Source: Sedimenticola_A sp040506425 (lineage in GTDB: Bacteria > Pseudomonadota > Gammaproteobacteria > Chromatiales > Chromatiaceae). Taken from it: DNA of 64,000 nt. The DNA is taken from contig OZ245051.1 in the NCBI GenBank assembly GCA_965224515.1, forward strand, positions 744,001 to 808,000, read 5' to 3'. A program made the position numbers and the translations under genes. Below the pieces are notes generated by a model. The model was not told the DNA's origin and searched no databases. It saw only the letters and a list, made by a program, of their open reading frames with translations. This document shows, piece by piece, positions 1 to 9,047 of the stretch (its first letter is position 1; the number at the start of each line of letters is the position of its first letter).

Positions 1-1233
1 AAGGGAGTCACCGAACCAGGCATCGTTGCTGGCATTGACCAGGAAGGCGGCATCGGGCAGTGCCTGAATCATCTCATCACCGAAGGCGTCTTCGTAGCAG
101 ATGGAGACACCCACCGGGTAGCCGCCGAATTTCAGCAGGGGCCGCTCGCCATTGCCTGGCGTGAAGTCGGACATGGGTATCTGCAGCCAATCGATAAGTG
201 GCTTCAGCAATCCCTTGAGGGGCATGAACTCTCCGAAAGGGACCAAGTGACGCTTGTAGTATCTGTCGCGCTCCTCCCCCAGGGCCAGCATGGCGTTGTA
301 GTACTGTTTCTCATCGCCGTGCCAGACCGGTATACCCATCAGCAGGGCGGATTCATTTCTGCGCGCTGCACTCTCCAGCGGGGTCAGGTAGTGCTTGTCG
401 ATCTGGTGGGCAAAGGCGGGAACCGCTGTCTCCGGCCAGATGATCAGATCACTGCCCCAATGCTGTCGGGTGAGCTCCCCGTATAGTGCCAGGGTGGGCT
501 GCAGGTTCTCTCGCTTCCACTTGGCCTCCTGGGCCACGTTACCCTGGATCATGCTCACGCTCAGGCTGCCGCCTGATGAGGCTGTCCAGTTCAACTGCAG
601 CAGCAGGCCGGCAGAGAGCCAGAGCAGTATCACAGGGGTCAACACCCCCCACCTCTGTTTCACTGCACCGCTTAGTACCAGTGCCAGACCCGCAGCGCTG
701 AGGGTAACCCCCAGGCTCACACCGTAGACACCCAGCAACGGCGCCAATCCGGCCAGGGGGGATTCGATCTGTGAATAACCCATGGCCAGCCATGGGAAAC
801 CGGTCAGCACCCAGCCCCGCAACCACTCCACCAACACCCAGAGCAGCGGGATGACAAGCATGCGATGGATGCTGCCGGCCGGAGTGAGGCGACATGCCGC
901 CCAACCCACCAGGCCGTAATAGAGGGCCATTAACAGAATAAAGCCGAGGGTGATGAGGATCGCCAGGGCTGTGCCCACGTTGCCGAACTGGTCGATGCTG
1001 ATATGCATCCAGAAGACACCGAAACCGAGCAGGCCGAGACCAAAGGCCAAGCCGTCGAGGAGTGCCTGGCGCGGTGTGGCATCCTGCCAGAGCAGAAATA
1101 TGATCACCACCGCAACCAGTGCAAGGGGAAATAAAGAGAAGGGGGCAAAAGCCGGCACCGCGACGGCACCAGCGCCGAATGCGAGTATCAAGCGCCGAAC
1201 CGGCGTCAGGGAGCTGATCTGCCGTCGAAGCAA
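1..1233 (-). CDS. lnt: Apolipoprotein N-acyltransferase, C-terminus cut by window edge
   Basis: Inner-membrane enzyme that adds the third acyl chain to the N-terminal cysteine of lipoproteins. The first 411 residues are present; the reading frame is still open at base 1. The N-terminal third is a run of hydrophobic segments. The nitrilase-like domain shows WPETAVPAFAHQ (catalytic Glu region), VSICYEDAFGD (catalytic Cys) and NASNDAWFGDS near the cut end, all typical of Lnt. No ATG lies at the 5' end; the likely start is TTG at 1233, with a GGAGAGGA ribosome-binding site inside the end of corC. A CTG a few codons upstream is an alternative, and an in-frame TGA precedes both. It is the last gene of the miaB-phoH-ybeY-corC-lnt operon, the standard order in gammaproteobacteria. 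Confidence 0.9.
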   Translation of the reverse strand, partial: MLRRQISSLTPVRRLILAFGAGAVAVPAFAPFSLFPLALVAVVIIFLLWQDATPRQALLDGLAFGLGLLGFGVFWMHISIDQFGNVGTALAILITLGFILLMALYYGLVGWAACRLTPAGSIHRMLVIPLLWVLVEWLRGWVLTGFPWLAMGYSQIESPLAGLAPLLGVYGVSLGVTLSAAGLALVLSGAVKQRWGVLTPVILLWLSAGLLLQLNWTASSGGSLSVSMIQGNVAQEAKWKRENLQPTLALYGELTRQHWGSDLIIWPETAVPAFAHQIDKHYLTPLESAARRNESALLMGIPVWHGDEKQYYNAMLALGEERDRYYKRHLVPFGEFMPLKGLLKPLIDWLQIPMSDFTPGNGERPLLKFGGYPVGVSICYEDAFGDEMIQALPDAAFLVNASNDAWFGDSL

Positions 1234-1244
1234 GGTGCTAGGAC

Positions 1245-2102
1245 TCAGTCCTCTCCACGCTCAGGCGCGGAGATGAGGAGAATATTGAGCAGATGTATAC
1301 GGCGGCTGTCAGCACGCAGCACTTTGAACCGGAACTTTCCAATATCCACCTTCTCGCCCCGCTTGGGCAGATGCCCAAGGGCGTTGGTAACCAGCCCGGA
1401 GATGGTGTCGAACTCGTCGTCGGCAAAATCGACTTCGAAATATTCGTTGAACTCTTCGATGGTGGTATGGGCCTTGGCGGTGAACTCCCGCTCGCTTCGA
1501 CGCAGTATGGCTGTACCTTCGTCAAAATCGTGCTCGTCCTCGATCTCGCCGACGATCTGCTCCAGCACATCTTCAATGGTGACCAGGCCTGAGGCAGCGC
1601 CGAACTCATCCACTACTATGGCCATGTGATTGCGGCTGGAGCGAAACTCGTTGAGCAGCACGTTGAGCCGCTTGCTCTCGGGTACGAAGACTGCCGCCCG
1701 CAGTACATCACGCATATCAAAGCGCCGTGAGTTATCACCACAGTAGGCCAACAGATCCTTGGCCAGCAGAATACCAACAACCTCGCCCCGATCATCACCG
1801 ATGACAGGAAAACGCGAGTGAGCGGATTCGATGACGACCGGCATGAATTCGCCCAGCGGGTCATCCCGGTCCACCACCACCATGTTGGCCCGGGGGATCA
1901 TGATGTCACGGACCCTGAGCTCCGAAACCTGGAGCACCCCTTCCATCATGGAGAGGGCTTCCGTATCCAGCAGGGCGCGCTGCTTGGCGTCCCTTAGAAG
2001 TTCAATCAACTGTTCTCTGTTTTCCGGTTCGTTGCCAAAGGTACGCAGCACTTTCTTAAGCCACGACCTGGACGAACCGCTGATAGGCTCACCGTTACTC
2101 AT
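1245..2102 (-). CDS. corC: CorC/HlyC-type CBS-domain protein (YbeX)
   Basis: This 285-residue protein has the layout of CorC: a short N-terminal helix region, a CBS pair at about residues 65-185 (RVRDIMIPRANM, then SRFPVIGDDRGEVVGIL and VTIEDVLEQIVGEIEDEHD), and a C-terminal CorC/HlyC transporter-associated domain. The family is linked to magnesium/cobalt efflux and, in E. coli, to ribosome-related functions through its operon with ybeY. It has no membrane segments. The stop is 11 bases from the probable lnt start and the gene follows ybeY by 24 bases, so it is cotranscribed. The family is certain, the transport role less so. Confidence 0.92.
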   Translation of the reverse strand: MSNGEPISGSSRSWLKKVLRTFGNEPENREQLIELLRDAKQRALLDTEALSMMEGVLQVSELRVRDIMIPRANMVVVDRDDPLGEFMPVVIESAHSRFPVIGDDRGEVVGILLAKDLLAYCGDNSRRFDMRDVLRAAVFVPESKRLNVLLNEFRSSRNHMAIVVDEFGAASGLVTIEDVLEQIVGEIEDEHDFDEGTAILRRSEREFTAKAHTTIEEFNEYFEVDFADDEFDTISGLVTNALGHLPKRGEKVDIGKFRFKVLRADSRRIHLLNILLISAPERGED

Positions 2103-2126
2103 GTTGTCCTTTCTGCATGGACCTGC

Positions 2127-2591
2127 TCATACTGCATCACAGGCCTTGTATGGGTCGGGATACCCCAAAATTTCAATGATCTCCCGCTCGAGGCCTTCCA
2201 TCTCTTCGGCCTCCTGTTCATTCTGATGGTCAAAGCCCAGTAAATGCAAGGTACCGTGAACCACCATGTGGGCCCAGTGGGCCTCCGGGGACTTGCCCTG
2301 CTCCGCAGCCTCATGGACCACCACCGGCACGCAGATCACCAGGTCTCCCAGCAGGTCGCTCTCAACCATCTCCGGCAGGTCAGAGGGAAAGGAGAGGACA
2401 TTGGTCGGCCGGTCCTTGTCCCGGTACTGCAGATTGAGCTCATGACTCTCTTTTTCAGCCACCATCCGGATAGTCAGCTCCGCACTGTCACGTCGCCCGG
2501 CAAGGGTGGTCTCGACCCAGCGACGGAGTTGACCATCATCGGGCATATCCGTCGAATCGACCGCCCGCTGAACATCCAGCTCAAGATTCAC
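2127..2591 (-). CDS. ybeY: Endoribonuclease YbeY (16S rRNA 3' maturation and ribosome quality control)
   Basis: A 154-residue protein carrying the zinc-binding motif HGTLHLLGFDH with the three histidines of the UPF0054/YbeY family. It acts as a single-strand-specific metal-dependent RNase in 16S rRNA maturation. The start codon is GTG at 2591, whose GTGA overlaps the TGA stop of phoH, a translational-coupling arrangement. Its position between phoH and corC is the conserved one. Confidence 0.95.
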   Translation of the reverse strand: MNLELDVQRAVDSTDMPDDGQLRRWVETTLAGRRDSAELTIRMVAEKESHELNLQYRDKDRPTNVLSFPSDLPEMVESDLLGDLVICVPVVVHEAAEQGKSPEAHWAHMVVHGTLHLLGFDHQNEQEAEEMEGLEREIIEILGYPDPYKACDAV

Positions 2592-3571
2592 TTCCGCTGC
2601 TGCTCCATATCGAAATCGCCATAGGCACCGACGATACGCTGTACCAGGGGGTGGCGGACCACGTCCCGGGCATTGAAGAAGGTAAAGCTGATCCCCTCCA
2701 CCCTGGCCAGGATCTCGGTGGCCTGGCGAAGTCCGGAGGCCTGCCCACGGGGCAGGTCGACCTGGGTCACGTCACCGGTAATCACCGCAGTGGAGCCAAA
2801 ACCGATACGGGTCAGGAACATCTTCATCTGTTCCGGCGTGGTGTTCTGGGCCTCGTCCAGAATGATGAAGGATTCATTGAGTGTGCGCCCACGCATGTAG
2901 GCCAGGGGTGCCACCTCGATCACGTTGCGTTCGATAAGCTTGGCCACCCGCTCAAAGCCGAGCATCTCGTACAGGGCATCGTAGAGGGGACGCAGGTAGG
3001 GATCGATCTTCTGGGAGAGGTCACCGGGCAGGAAGCCGAGCCGTTCACCCGCCTCAACCGCCGGGCGAACCAGCAGGATGCGGCGCACCTCGTCACGCTC
3101 CAGGGCATCCACTGCACAGGCCACGGCGAGATAGGTCTTACCGGTACCCGCCGGCCCGACACCGAAATTGATATCATGGGTCACCACCTTGTGCAGGTAC
3201 TCCTGCTGATTGGCGCCCCGGGGCCTGACCAGGCCGCGACGGGTCTTGATCACCACTTCGGGGACCTCGCGTTCAGCCTCGCTGCGCAGCAGGGATTCAA
3301 TGCCGGACTCCTGAAGCTCCAGGTGCACCCGTTCTGGGCTCAGCACATCTTCTGCCGACACCTCGTAGAGGGCACGCAGCACCTCGCCACCTGCCCTGAT
3401 TGGCTCAGCCTCACCAATCAGCCGGAAATGGTTGCCGCGGTAGTTGATCTCGATCCCCAGCCGCCGTTCGATCTGGCGCAGGTGTTCATCGAGCTGACCG
3501 CAGAGATTGGCCAGCCTGTAGTTGTCTTCGGGCTCCAGGGAGAGATCGATGGATTCAGGGTGTTCTGACAA
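2588..3571 (-). CDS. phoH: PhoH-like ATPase (YbeZ)
   Basis: A 327-residue cytosolic P-loop NTPase. The Walker A motif GPAGTGKT is at residues 139-146 and a Walker B-like SFIILDEAQN at about 234-243. The N-terminal region resembles a small KH-like RNA-binding part of the YbeZ subgroup. In E. coli, YbeZ interacts with YbeY and is thought to act in rRNA processing. It lies 9 bases after miaB and overlaps ybeY by 4 bases. YbeZ is the better name than PhoH, because the gene is in the ybeZYX cluster. Confidence 0.92.
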   Translation of the reverse strand: MSEHPESIDLSLEPEDNYRLANLCGQLDEHLRQIERRLGIEINYRGNHFRLIGEAEPIRAGGEVLRALYEVSAEDVLSPERVHLELQESGIESLLRSEAEREVPEVVIKTRRGLVRPRGANQQEYLHKVVTHDINFGVGPAGTGKTYLAVACAVDALERDEVRRILLVRPAVEAGERLGFLPGDLSQKIDPYLRPLYDALYEMLGFERVAKLIERNVIEVAPLAYMRGRTLNESFIILDEAQNTTPEQMKMFLTRIGFGSTAVITGDVTQVDLPRGQASGLRQATEILARVEGISFTFFNARDVVRHPLVQRIVGAYGDFDMEQQRK

Positions 3572-3580
3572 CGTGTTGTC

Positions 3581-4924
3581 CTATGCGGTCCGGGCCAGCC
3601 CGTCGATCAGTTCCCCACGCAGGGAGTTGGGCAGGGCCTCGGTGATTTTCAGATCGACAAAACCGCCGATCAGCTCTTCCGGGCCGTCGAAATTGACCAC
3701 CCGGTTGTTCTCGGTACGTCCGGCAAGCTGATTCGGGTCCTTGCGGGAGTGACGCTCAACAAGCACACGCTCAACCGTCCCGACCATCTGCCGGCTGATC
3801 ACCTGGGCCATGTCGTTGATGCGGTGTTGCAGCCGCTCAAGCCGCGCCTGCTTGACCGTCATGGGGACATCGTCGGGCATCTCCGCAGCAGGGGTTCCCG
3901 GACGTGCGCTGTAGATGAAGCTGAAAGAGTGATCAAAACCGATGGACTCGATCAGCTCCATGGTGCGTTCGAAATCCTGGTCGGTCTCGCCTGGGAAACC
4001 GACGATAAAATCCGACGACAGGCTCAGGTTGGGACGAATCTCCCGCAGCCTGCGGATCTTGGCCTTGTACTCGTAGGCGGTGTGGCCGCGCTTCATCATG
4101 GTGAGTATGCGGTCCGAGCCGCTCTGAACCGGCAGGTGCAGGTGACTGACCAGTTCCGGCACCTCGGCGTACACCTCGATCAGGCTGTCACTGAATTCAA
4201 CCGGATGTGAGGTGGTAAAACGGATGCGGTCAATACCATCCACCGCAGCGACGTATTGAATCAGCAGCGCCAGGTCGGCTATCTCGCCATCGTGCATCTG
4301 GCCCCGGTAGGCATTCACATTCTGGCCCAGCAGGTTCACCTCCCGTACACCCTGGCCGGCCAGGGAGGCCACCTCGGCGATCACATCATCGAAGGGACGG
4401 CTGATCTCCTCACCACGGGTATAGGGCACCACACAGTAGGTACAGTACTTGGAACACCCCTCCATAATGGAGACAAAGGCTGTAGCACCCTCGGCACGGG
4501 GCTCGGGAAGGCGATCGAACTTTTCGATTTCAGGGAAGGAGACATCCACCACAGGCTGATGGGTATTGCGTGCCTCTTCAAGCATCTGAGGCAGGCGATG
4601 CAGGGTCTGGGGACCGAACACCAGGTCCACGTAAGGTGCGCGCTCGCGGATGGCATCACCCTCCTGGCTGGCCACGCAACCGCCGACACCGATCACCAGC
4701 TCAGGGCGTTTCTGTTTCCAGGGACGCCAACGACCGAGCTGGGAGAAAACCTTCTCCTGGGCCTTCTCACGGATGGAGCAGGTATTGAGCAGCAGCACAT
4801 CCGCCTCTTCAGGCCGGTCGGTCAACTCCAGGCCATGGGACTCCCTGAGCACGTCCAGCATCTTGGCGGAATCGTACTCGTTCATCTGACAACCGAAGGT
4901 CTTGATATAAAGCTTGCCTGACAT
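3581..4924 (-). CDS. miaB: tRNA-2-methylthio-N6-dimethylallyladenosine synthase MiaB
   Basis: A radical-SAM methylthiotransferase that converts i6A37 of tRNA to ms2i6A37. The 447-residue length is typical. The N-terminal MTTase domain holds the auxiliary-cluster cysteines C12, C49 and C83; the radical SAM motif GCSKYCTYC gives C157, C161 and C164; a TRAM RNA-binding domain occupies about residues 380-440. It is the first gene of a five-gene operon, and 670 bases of mostly non-coding DNA lie upstream. Confidence 0.97.
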   Translation of the reverse strand: MSGKLYIKTFGCQMNEYDSAKMLDVLRESHGLELTDRPEEADVLLLNTCSIREKAQEKVFSQLGRWRPWKQKRPELVIGVGGCVASQEGDAIRERAPYVDLVFGPQTLHRLPQMLEEARNTHQPVVDVSFPEIEKFDRLPEPRAEGATAFVSIMEGCSKYCTYCVVPYTRGEEISRPFDDVIAEVASLAGQGVREVNLLGQNVNAYRGQMHDGEIADLALLIQYVAAVDGIDRIRFTTSHPVEFSDSLIEVYAEVPELVSHLHLPVQSGSDRILTMMKRGHTAYEYKAKIRRLREIRPNLSLSSDFIVGFPGETDQDFERTMELIESIGFDHSFSFIYSARPGTPAAEMPDDVPMTVKQARLERLQHRINDMAQVISRQMVGTVERVLVERHSRKDPNQLAGRTENNRVVNFDGPEELIGGFVDLKITEALPNSLRGELIDGLARTA

Positions 4925-5595
4925 CTGCTTTGGGTTTTCGAGGAAAAGCCGTTCATTTTACTCAATTTCGCCCCCCCGCACTAGTCTGTGGAGAAAAACC
5001 TCCCAATCCGAACTAACCTCCTCGCACCAGCTACACTCAATATGCGGGAGAGATGTCCGGCCAGGACTATTGCTTCTGTACACACAACCATCCAGAGGCC
5101 AAGGGGAGAAATAGACCAGATGGCACCCAAACCTGGCAGTTGGACGCTGCAGGAGCAGGTCAAAATGACCTTTGCCAATGGGCATGCCGGTGGAGAAGCT
5201 GAAGATCGACAGCTGTTTTGTCCGCGATTCCGACCATGATCCAGATGATCCCGCCAACCACTGCAGCCAAATCCATCAGCAGCTGACAACCCTCACGCCA
5301 CTACCGCGCCGCCAACCAACAGACCAAAGCAGCCACGCTGAACGGTGCGTTACTTTGTATCAATTGCTTCGCGAAATACCCCTACACCGACCCACATTGT
5401 AAGCATTGTTCCACCACACACCTATCTCTTATGTTGCGGGTGATGAAGAGAGTCCGCAGACATATCCACATCAATAACCCGATATAGGTATGAGCGGTTT
5501 CACACCGCCTTTCATGCAGTCGTACCGGCCCGTTGATCGCTGACATCTTCACCTTTGATTCTTTCATCTTGGACGCCCAGAGGATTTATAAAAAC
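4925..5595. other. Gene-poor stretch upstream of miaB and the lipoprotein gene
   Basis: Divergent spacer between miaB and the lipoprotein gene at 5596. No full gene is convincing. Short open frames on both strands overlap each other and match no family I recognise, apart from the EAL relic listed separately. The miaB promoter should lie in its left end. Confidence 0.5.
5169..5261 (+). pseudogene. Relic of an EAL (c-di-GMP phosphodiesterase) domain
   Basis: About 30 codons read MPVEKLKIDSCFVRDSDHD followed by PDDPAN. This closely follows the EAL-domain segment in which P-[IV]-x-x-[LI]-K-I-D-x-x-F-V is followed by an acidic loop and D-D-A-A. A TGA (5166-5168) sits in frame immediately before it and nothing recognisable continues after it, so this is a decayed fragment, not a gene. 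No GGDEF or signature EAL motif is found nearby. Confidence 0.55.
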
Positions 5596-7140
5596 ATGAA
5601 AACATCAACGAAGTGGCTTTTGATCAACGCCGCTATAGCAAGTGCCGGCCTGCAGGGCTGTGCGACAACCGGAAATCAAGACGGCATGAAGGCCGAGCTT
5701 GAAAGTATGCAGCGAACCGTACAAGCCAAGGAGCAGTTGATTCAGGAGAAGGATCAACGCATTCAGGAGCTTGAGTCCGCACCTGCATCTGCTGCGGCAC
5801 CGCCAATTGCGGCAAACGACACCCTGCTACCCCCTGACGCAAAACCGGGAGAGTGTTATGCGCGAGTATGGGTACCTGCCAGCTACAGCACAGTCTCCAA
5901 GGATATGCTGGTCAAAGAGGCCAGTGAGCGCACTGAAACCATTCCGGCACGCTATGAATGGATTGAAGAGCAGGTCATGACCAGCGAAGCGTCGTCAAGA
6001 CTGGAGACCATTCCCGCGGTATATGGAAAAGAGACTGAGACCATCAAGGTCAAGGATGCCGCGCGAATCTGGAAAACCGGCCTTCAGGCCAACGCCGCAC
6101 CGGCCAGCCCTGAATTGCTTGACGCCGCCAAAAAGGGTGGCATTGATCTGGGCGCCGCAAAACCCGGTATGTGCTTTCACGAACACTACCGCCCCGCAAA
6201 GTACGCCAAGGAACAGCAACAGGTTCTGCTCAGCGAAGCCTCAGAAGACATCTCTGTCACCGGCCCAAAGTACCGCATGATTGAAAAGCAGGTACTGGTA
6301 AAGGAGGCATCTTTCGAACTCAGGGAGATACCCGCGGCATATGAATGGACCGAAGAGCGGATTATCGACAAGCCTGCACACACGGTTTGGCAAAAAGGAA
6401 CCGGCCCCATCCAACGCATTGACGAGGCTACCGGAGAGATCATGTGCCTGGTGGAGGTGCCAGCCACCTACAAGGTGATCAAAAAGCGCATCCTGAAAGC
6501 CCCTGCCAGAACCGAGAGAGTGGAGATTCCTGCCCAGTACAAGAGTGTCAAGGTAAGGGCGATGGTCGAAAAACCACTGGAGAACAAGCGCAGTAAACAG
6601 GCAAGGTACGGTTCAGTCGAACTGACCAGGAAGATTGCCGACGCCACGTTTGTATGGCACGAAGTACACAACAGGCATGAGCCCAAGCACACCCGCACGG
6701 GCCTCAAGATCTGCCTGACCGAGAAGCCGGCCAAGTACAAGACCATCACCAAGACGGTTGTAAAAACACCAGCCAGTGTACGCAAGGTGGAGATCCCCGC
6801 CGAGTACAAAACGGTCAAGGTCCGCAAACTCGTCTCTTCAGCCCAGGAGAAACGGATCGCCATCCCCGCGGAGTACAGGACCGTCACCTCGCAGCAACTG
6901 GAGAAGGACGGTTACATGGAGTGGCGCTCCATACTCTGTAAAACCAACATGACCGAGACCAGGATCATCCAGATCCAGCAGGCCCTCAAAGAGAAAGGCT
7001 ACAACCCGGGCAAGATCGACGGCGTGGTTGGTCACGAGACCATGACCGCGGTCAACGCATTCCAGAAGAAGCAGGGACTACCGGTGGACCGTTACCTGAA
7101 CATCGAGACCATCAGGGCACTCGGCGTTTCACCTCGCTGA
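5596..7140 (+). CDS. Repeat-containing lipoprotein with C-terminal peptidoglycan-binding domain
   Basis: 514 residues from the ATG at 5596, chosen over an upstream ATG at 5533 because a lipoprotein signal follows directly: KTSTKWLLI, a hydrophobic run, and the lipobox-like AGLQGC. Next comes a short coiled coil (about residues 30-60). The middle holds at least six degenerate repeats built on I-P-A-x-Y followed by a basic/acidic strand and a (V/L)-x-x-A-[SR] turn, such as ETIPARYEW, EIPAQYKSVKV and EIPAEYKTVKV. Residues about 455-514 form a peptidoglycan-binding domain (QQALKEKGYNPGKIDGVVG). It is probably anchored in the outer membrane and bound to the cell wall. No enzymatic domain is visible. 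It stands alone, with a GC-rich hairpin after the stop. Confidence 0.8.
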   Translation: MKTSTKWLLINAAIASAGLQGCATTGNQDGMKAELESMQRTVQAKEQLIQEKDQRIQELESAPASAAAPPIAANDTLLPPDAKPGECYARVWVPASYSTVSKDMLVKEASERTETIPARYEWIEEQVMTSEASSRLETIPAVYGKETETIKVKDAARIWKTGLQANAAPASPELLDAAKKGGIDLGAAKPGMCFHEHYRPAKYAKEQQQVLLSEASEDISVTGPKYRMIEKQVLVKEASFELREIPAAYEWTEERIIDKPAHTVWQKGTGPIQRIDEATGEIMCLVEVPATYKVIKKRILKAPARTERVEIPAQYKSVKVRAMVEKPLENKRSKQARYGSVELTRKIADATFVWHEVHNRHEPKHTRTGLKICLTEKPAKYKTITKTVVKTPASVRKVEIPAEYKTVKVRKLVSSAQEKRIAIPAEYRTVTSQQLEKDGYMEWRSILCKTNMTETRIIQIQQALKEKGYNPGKIDGVVGHETMTAVNAFQKKQGLPVDRYLNIETIRALGVSPR

Positions 7141-7153
7141 CCCCATCAGCAAC

Positions 7154-7184
7154 AAGGCACCCCTGCACACAGGCAGGGGCGCCT
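7154..7184 (+). terminator. Hairpin after the lipoprotein gene
   Basis: CCCCTGC (7160-7166) pairs with GCAGGGG (7173-7179), with partial pairing of the flanking AGGC and GCCT. There is no T-run, so intrinsic termination is possible but not certain. Confidence 0.4.
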
Positions 7185-7332
7185 GTTCAAATGCCGGAGC
7201 GTTCAGTCAACCGGCAATCGATAAGCAGCATGTTGATTCGATACCTGAATACACAACCCGCCACCGGCATCAGCACACTCCGTCGAATGTGCATGATCAT
7301 CAATTACACAGAACCATGACAGGGGACCACTA

Positions 7333-8808
7333 ATGGACATTTCCACACTTCTCGACTCACTGGCAGGAACGCTCGGCGCCTATCTGCCGAAGCTGGCCGG
7401 CGGTATTGGTATTCTCATCGTCGGCTGGCTGCTTGCCATGCTGGCGCGTGCCGGTATCCGTAAAGCGCTATCCATGGCGAAACTCAACCAACGCATCGGA
7501 AATGAGAACAGCGAAAGCACGATTGACCTGGAAGGAGGAATCGCTCATGGCGCCTTCTGGCTCATTCATCTGATGACCTTCATCGCCATCTTCAACGCCC
7601 TTGACCTTGAACTCGTCTCCCACCCCCTGGAGTCATTGGCCACCAAGGTATTCGATTTCCTGCCCCAACTGATCGCCGGTGGTGTCCTGCTGTTGGTCGC
7701 CTGGCTTATCGCCAGCGTGGTGCGCACCCTGGTCAACAAGGGTCTGGCCGCCTCCAGCCTTGATGAAAAACTGTCTGACTCAGCAGGCATGAAGCCCATG
7801 AGCGAAAACGTGGGCAACATACTCTACTGGCTGATCATCCTGCTGTTCTTACCCGCCGTTCTCGATGCCTTCAAACTGCAGGGCCTGCTCGAACCTGTAC
7901 AGGGGATGGTGGACAAGTTACTGAACATGCTTCCCAACATTCTGGCTGGTGCGGTAATCGGCCTGGCCGGTTGGTTCATTGCGGGCATACTGCGTGACCT
8001 GGTAAGCAACCTGCTATCCGCCACAGGGGCCGACAAACTGGGAGTGCGCGCAGGGCTGGACGGCAACCAGAGCCTGTCACGACTCGTCGGCATGCTGGTA
8101 TTCGTTTTTGTTTTCGTACCCGCACTCATCGCTGCATTGAATGCGTTGAAAATAGAGGCCATATCCCAGCCGGCCACCGAGATGCTCGGCCTGATGATGA
8201 ACGCCATACCCAACATAATCGCCGCCGCGATTATCCTGGCGGTGACCTACTATGTCGCCCGCTTCATAGCCGATATTGTTACCAATCTGCTGGCCGGTAT
8301 AGGCCTGGACTCTGTTCCTGAGAAGATCGGCATCGGCAACGCACTGAGCGGAGAATACAGCCTGTCGAAACTGACCGGAAATCTGATTCTGTTCTTTGCA
8401 ATGCTGTTTGCAACGGTTGAGGCCGCAAACCGCCTGGAGTTCAGCCAGGTCAGGGATATAGTCTCCATGTTCATCGAGTTCGGCGGCCAGGTACTGCTCG
8501 GCTCCGTAATCCTGGCCATCGGCTACTGGCTCTCCAACCTTGCTCACAGCGCTATCAGCAAGCTTGCTGGCAACAACTCGGCAAGCCTGGCCACCATTGC
8601 ACGTATTGCCATCCTGGGCATGATCACCGCCATGGGACTGAGGGCCATGGGCATAGCCAGCGACATCGTCAACCTGGGCTTTGCCCTCACCCTCGGTTCA
8701 GTTGCCGTCGCCATTGCCCTGTCATTCGGTCTTGGTGGCCGCGAGGCAGCAGGCAAACAGATGGAGTACTGGCTTGCCGGCCTTAGGGGTGAAAACAAAA
8801 ACAACTAG
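7333..8808 (+). CDS. CmpX-like mechanosensitive channel family membrane protein
   Basis: 491 residues with about ten hydrophobic segments arranged as repeated units. Each unit contains a PxLIAGxxLLxxAWxIAxxVRxLVxxxL-type pattern (conserved TM-helix repeat). Examples start near residues 17, 110, 195 and 295, each followed by an amphipathic stretch. The end, LTLGSVAVAIALSFGLGG, resembles the pore-lining helix and start of the beta domain of MscS-like channels. Pseudomonas CmpX has the same plan. A role in osmotic protection would fit the sucrose operon next door, but that link is inference. The ATG at 7333 follows AGGGGACC. Confidence 0.8.
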   Translation: MDISTLLDSLAGTLGAYLPKLAGGIGILIVGWLLAMLARAGIRKALSMAKLNQRIGNENSESTIDLEGGIAHGAFWLIHLMTFIAIFNALDLELVSHPLESLATKVFDFLPQLIAGGVLLLVAWLIASVVRTLVNKGLAASSLDEKLSDSAGMKPMSENVGNILYWLIILLFLPAVLDAFKLQGLLEPVQGMVDKLLNMLPNILAGAVIGLAGWFIAGILRDLVSNLLSATGADKLGVRAGLDGNQSLSRLVGMLVFVFVFVPALIAALNALKIEAISQPATEMLGLMMNAIPNIIAAAIILAVTYYVARFIADIVTNLLAGIGLDSVPEKIGIGNALSGEYSLSKLTGNLILFFAMLFATVEAANRLEFSQVRDIVSMFIEFGGQVLLGSVILAIGYWLSNLAHSAISKLAGNNSASLATIARIAILGMITAMGLRAMGIASDIVNLGFALTLGSVAVAIALSFGLGGREAAGKQMEYWLAGLRGENKNN

Positions 8809-8952
8809 TCCGTTGATTTCACAGGCGGCTGCCGGAAACCCACCGGCATTCCGGCAGCCCGTCTTGCTTCCCCCCCCTGACACCGCACATAGAAAAACCA
8901 AAGCCAGAAGCACCCGCCTCAACAAGCACCTTCTCCAAAGCAGCTGATACCA

Positions 8953-8971
8953 ACCCTGTTCAGAACAGGGT
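8953..8971. promoter_or_regulatory. Perfect 19-bp palindrome upstream of the sucrose operon
   Basis: ACCCTGTTCAGAACAGGGT is a perfect odd-length palindrome (9+1+9) ending 76 bases before the sucrose-phosphate synthase start. It could be an operator or, read as RNA, a hairpin ending the upstream transcript. There is no T-run, which favours a protein-binding site. Confidence 0.4.
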
Positions 8972-9047
8972 CACCAGCCTGAATAATCCCGCAGAACGGG
9001 CTAAACTTAGGCAAGAGTGACTCGAAATAAACACCTGGAGGTCAATA

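Noticed and set aside
2651..3568. 305-codon open frame antisense to phoH
   Set aside because: Mirror of the phoH reading frame, with no family features or ribosome-binding site.
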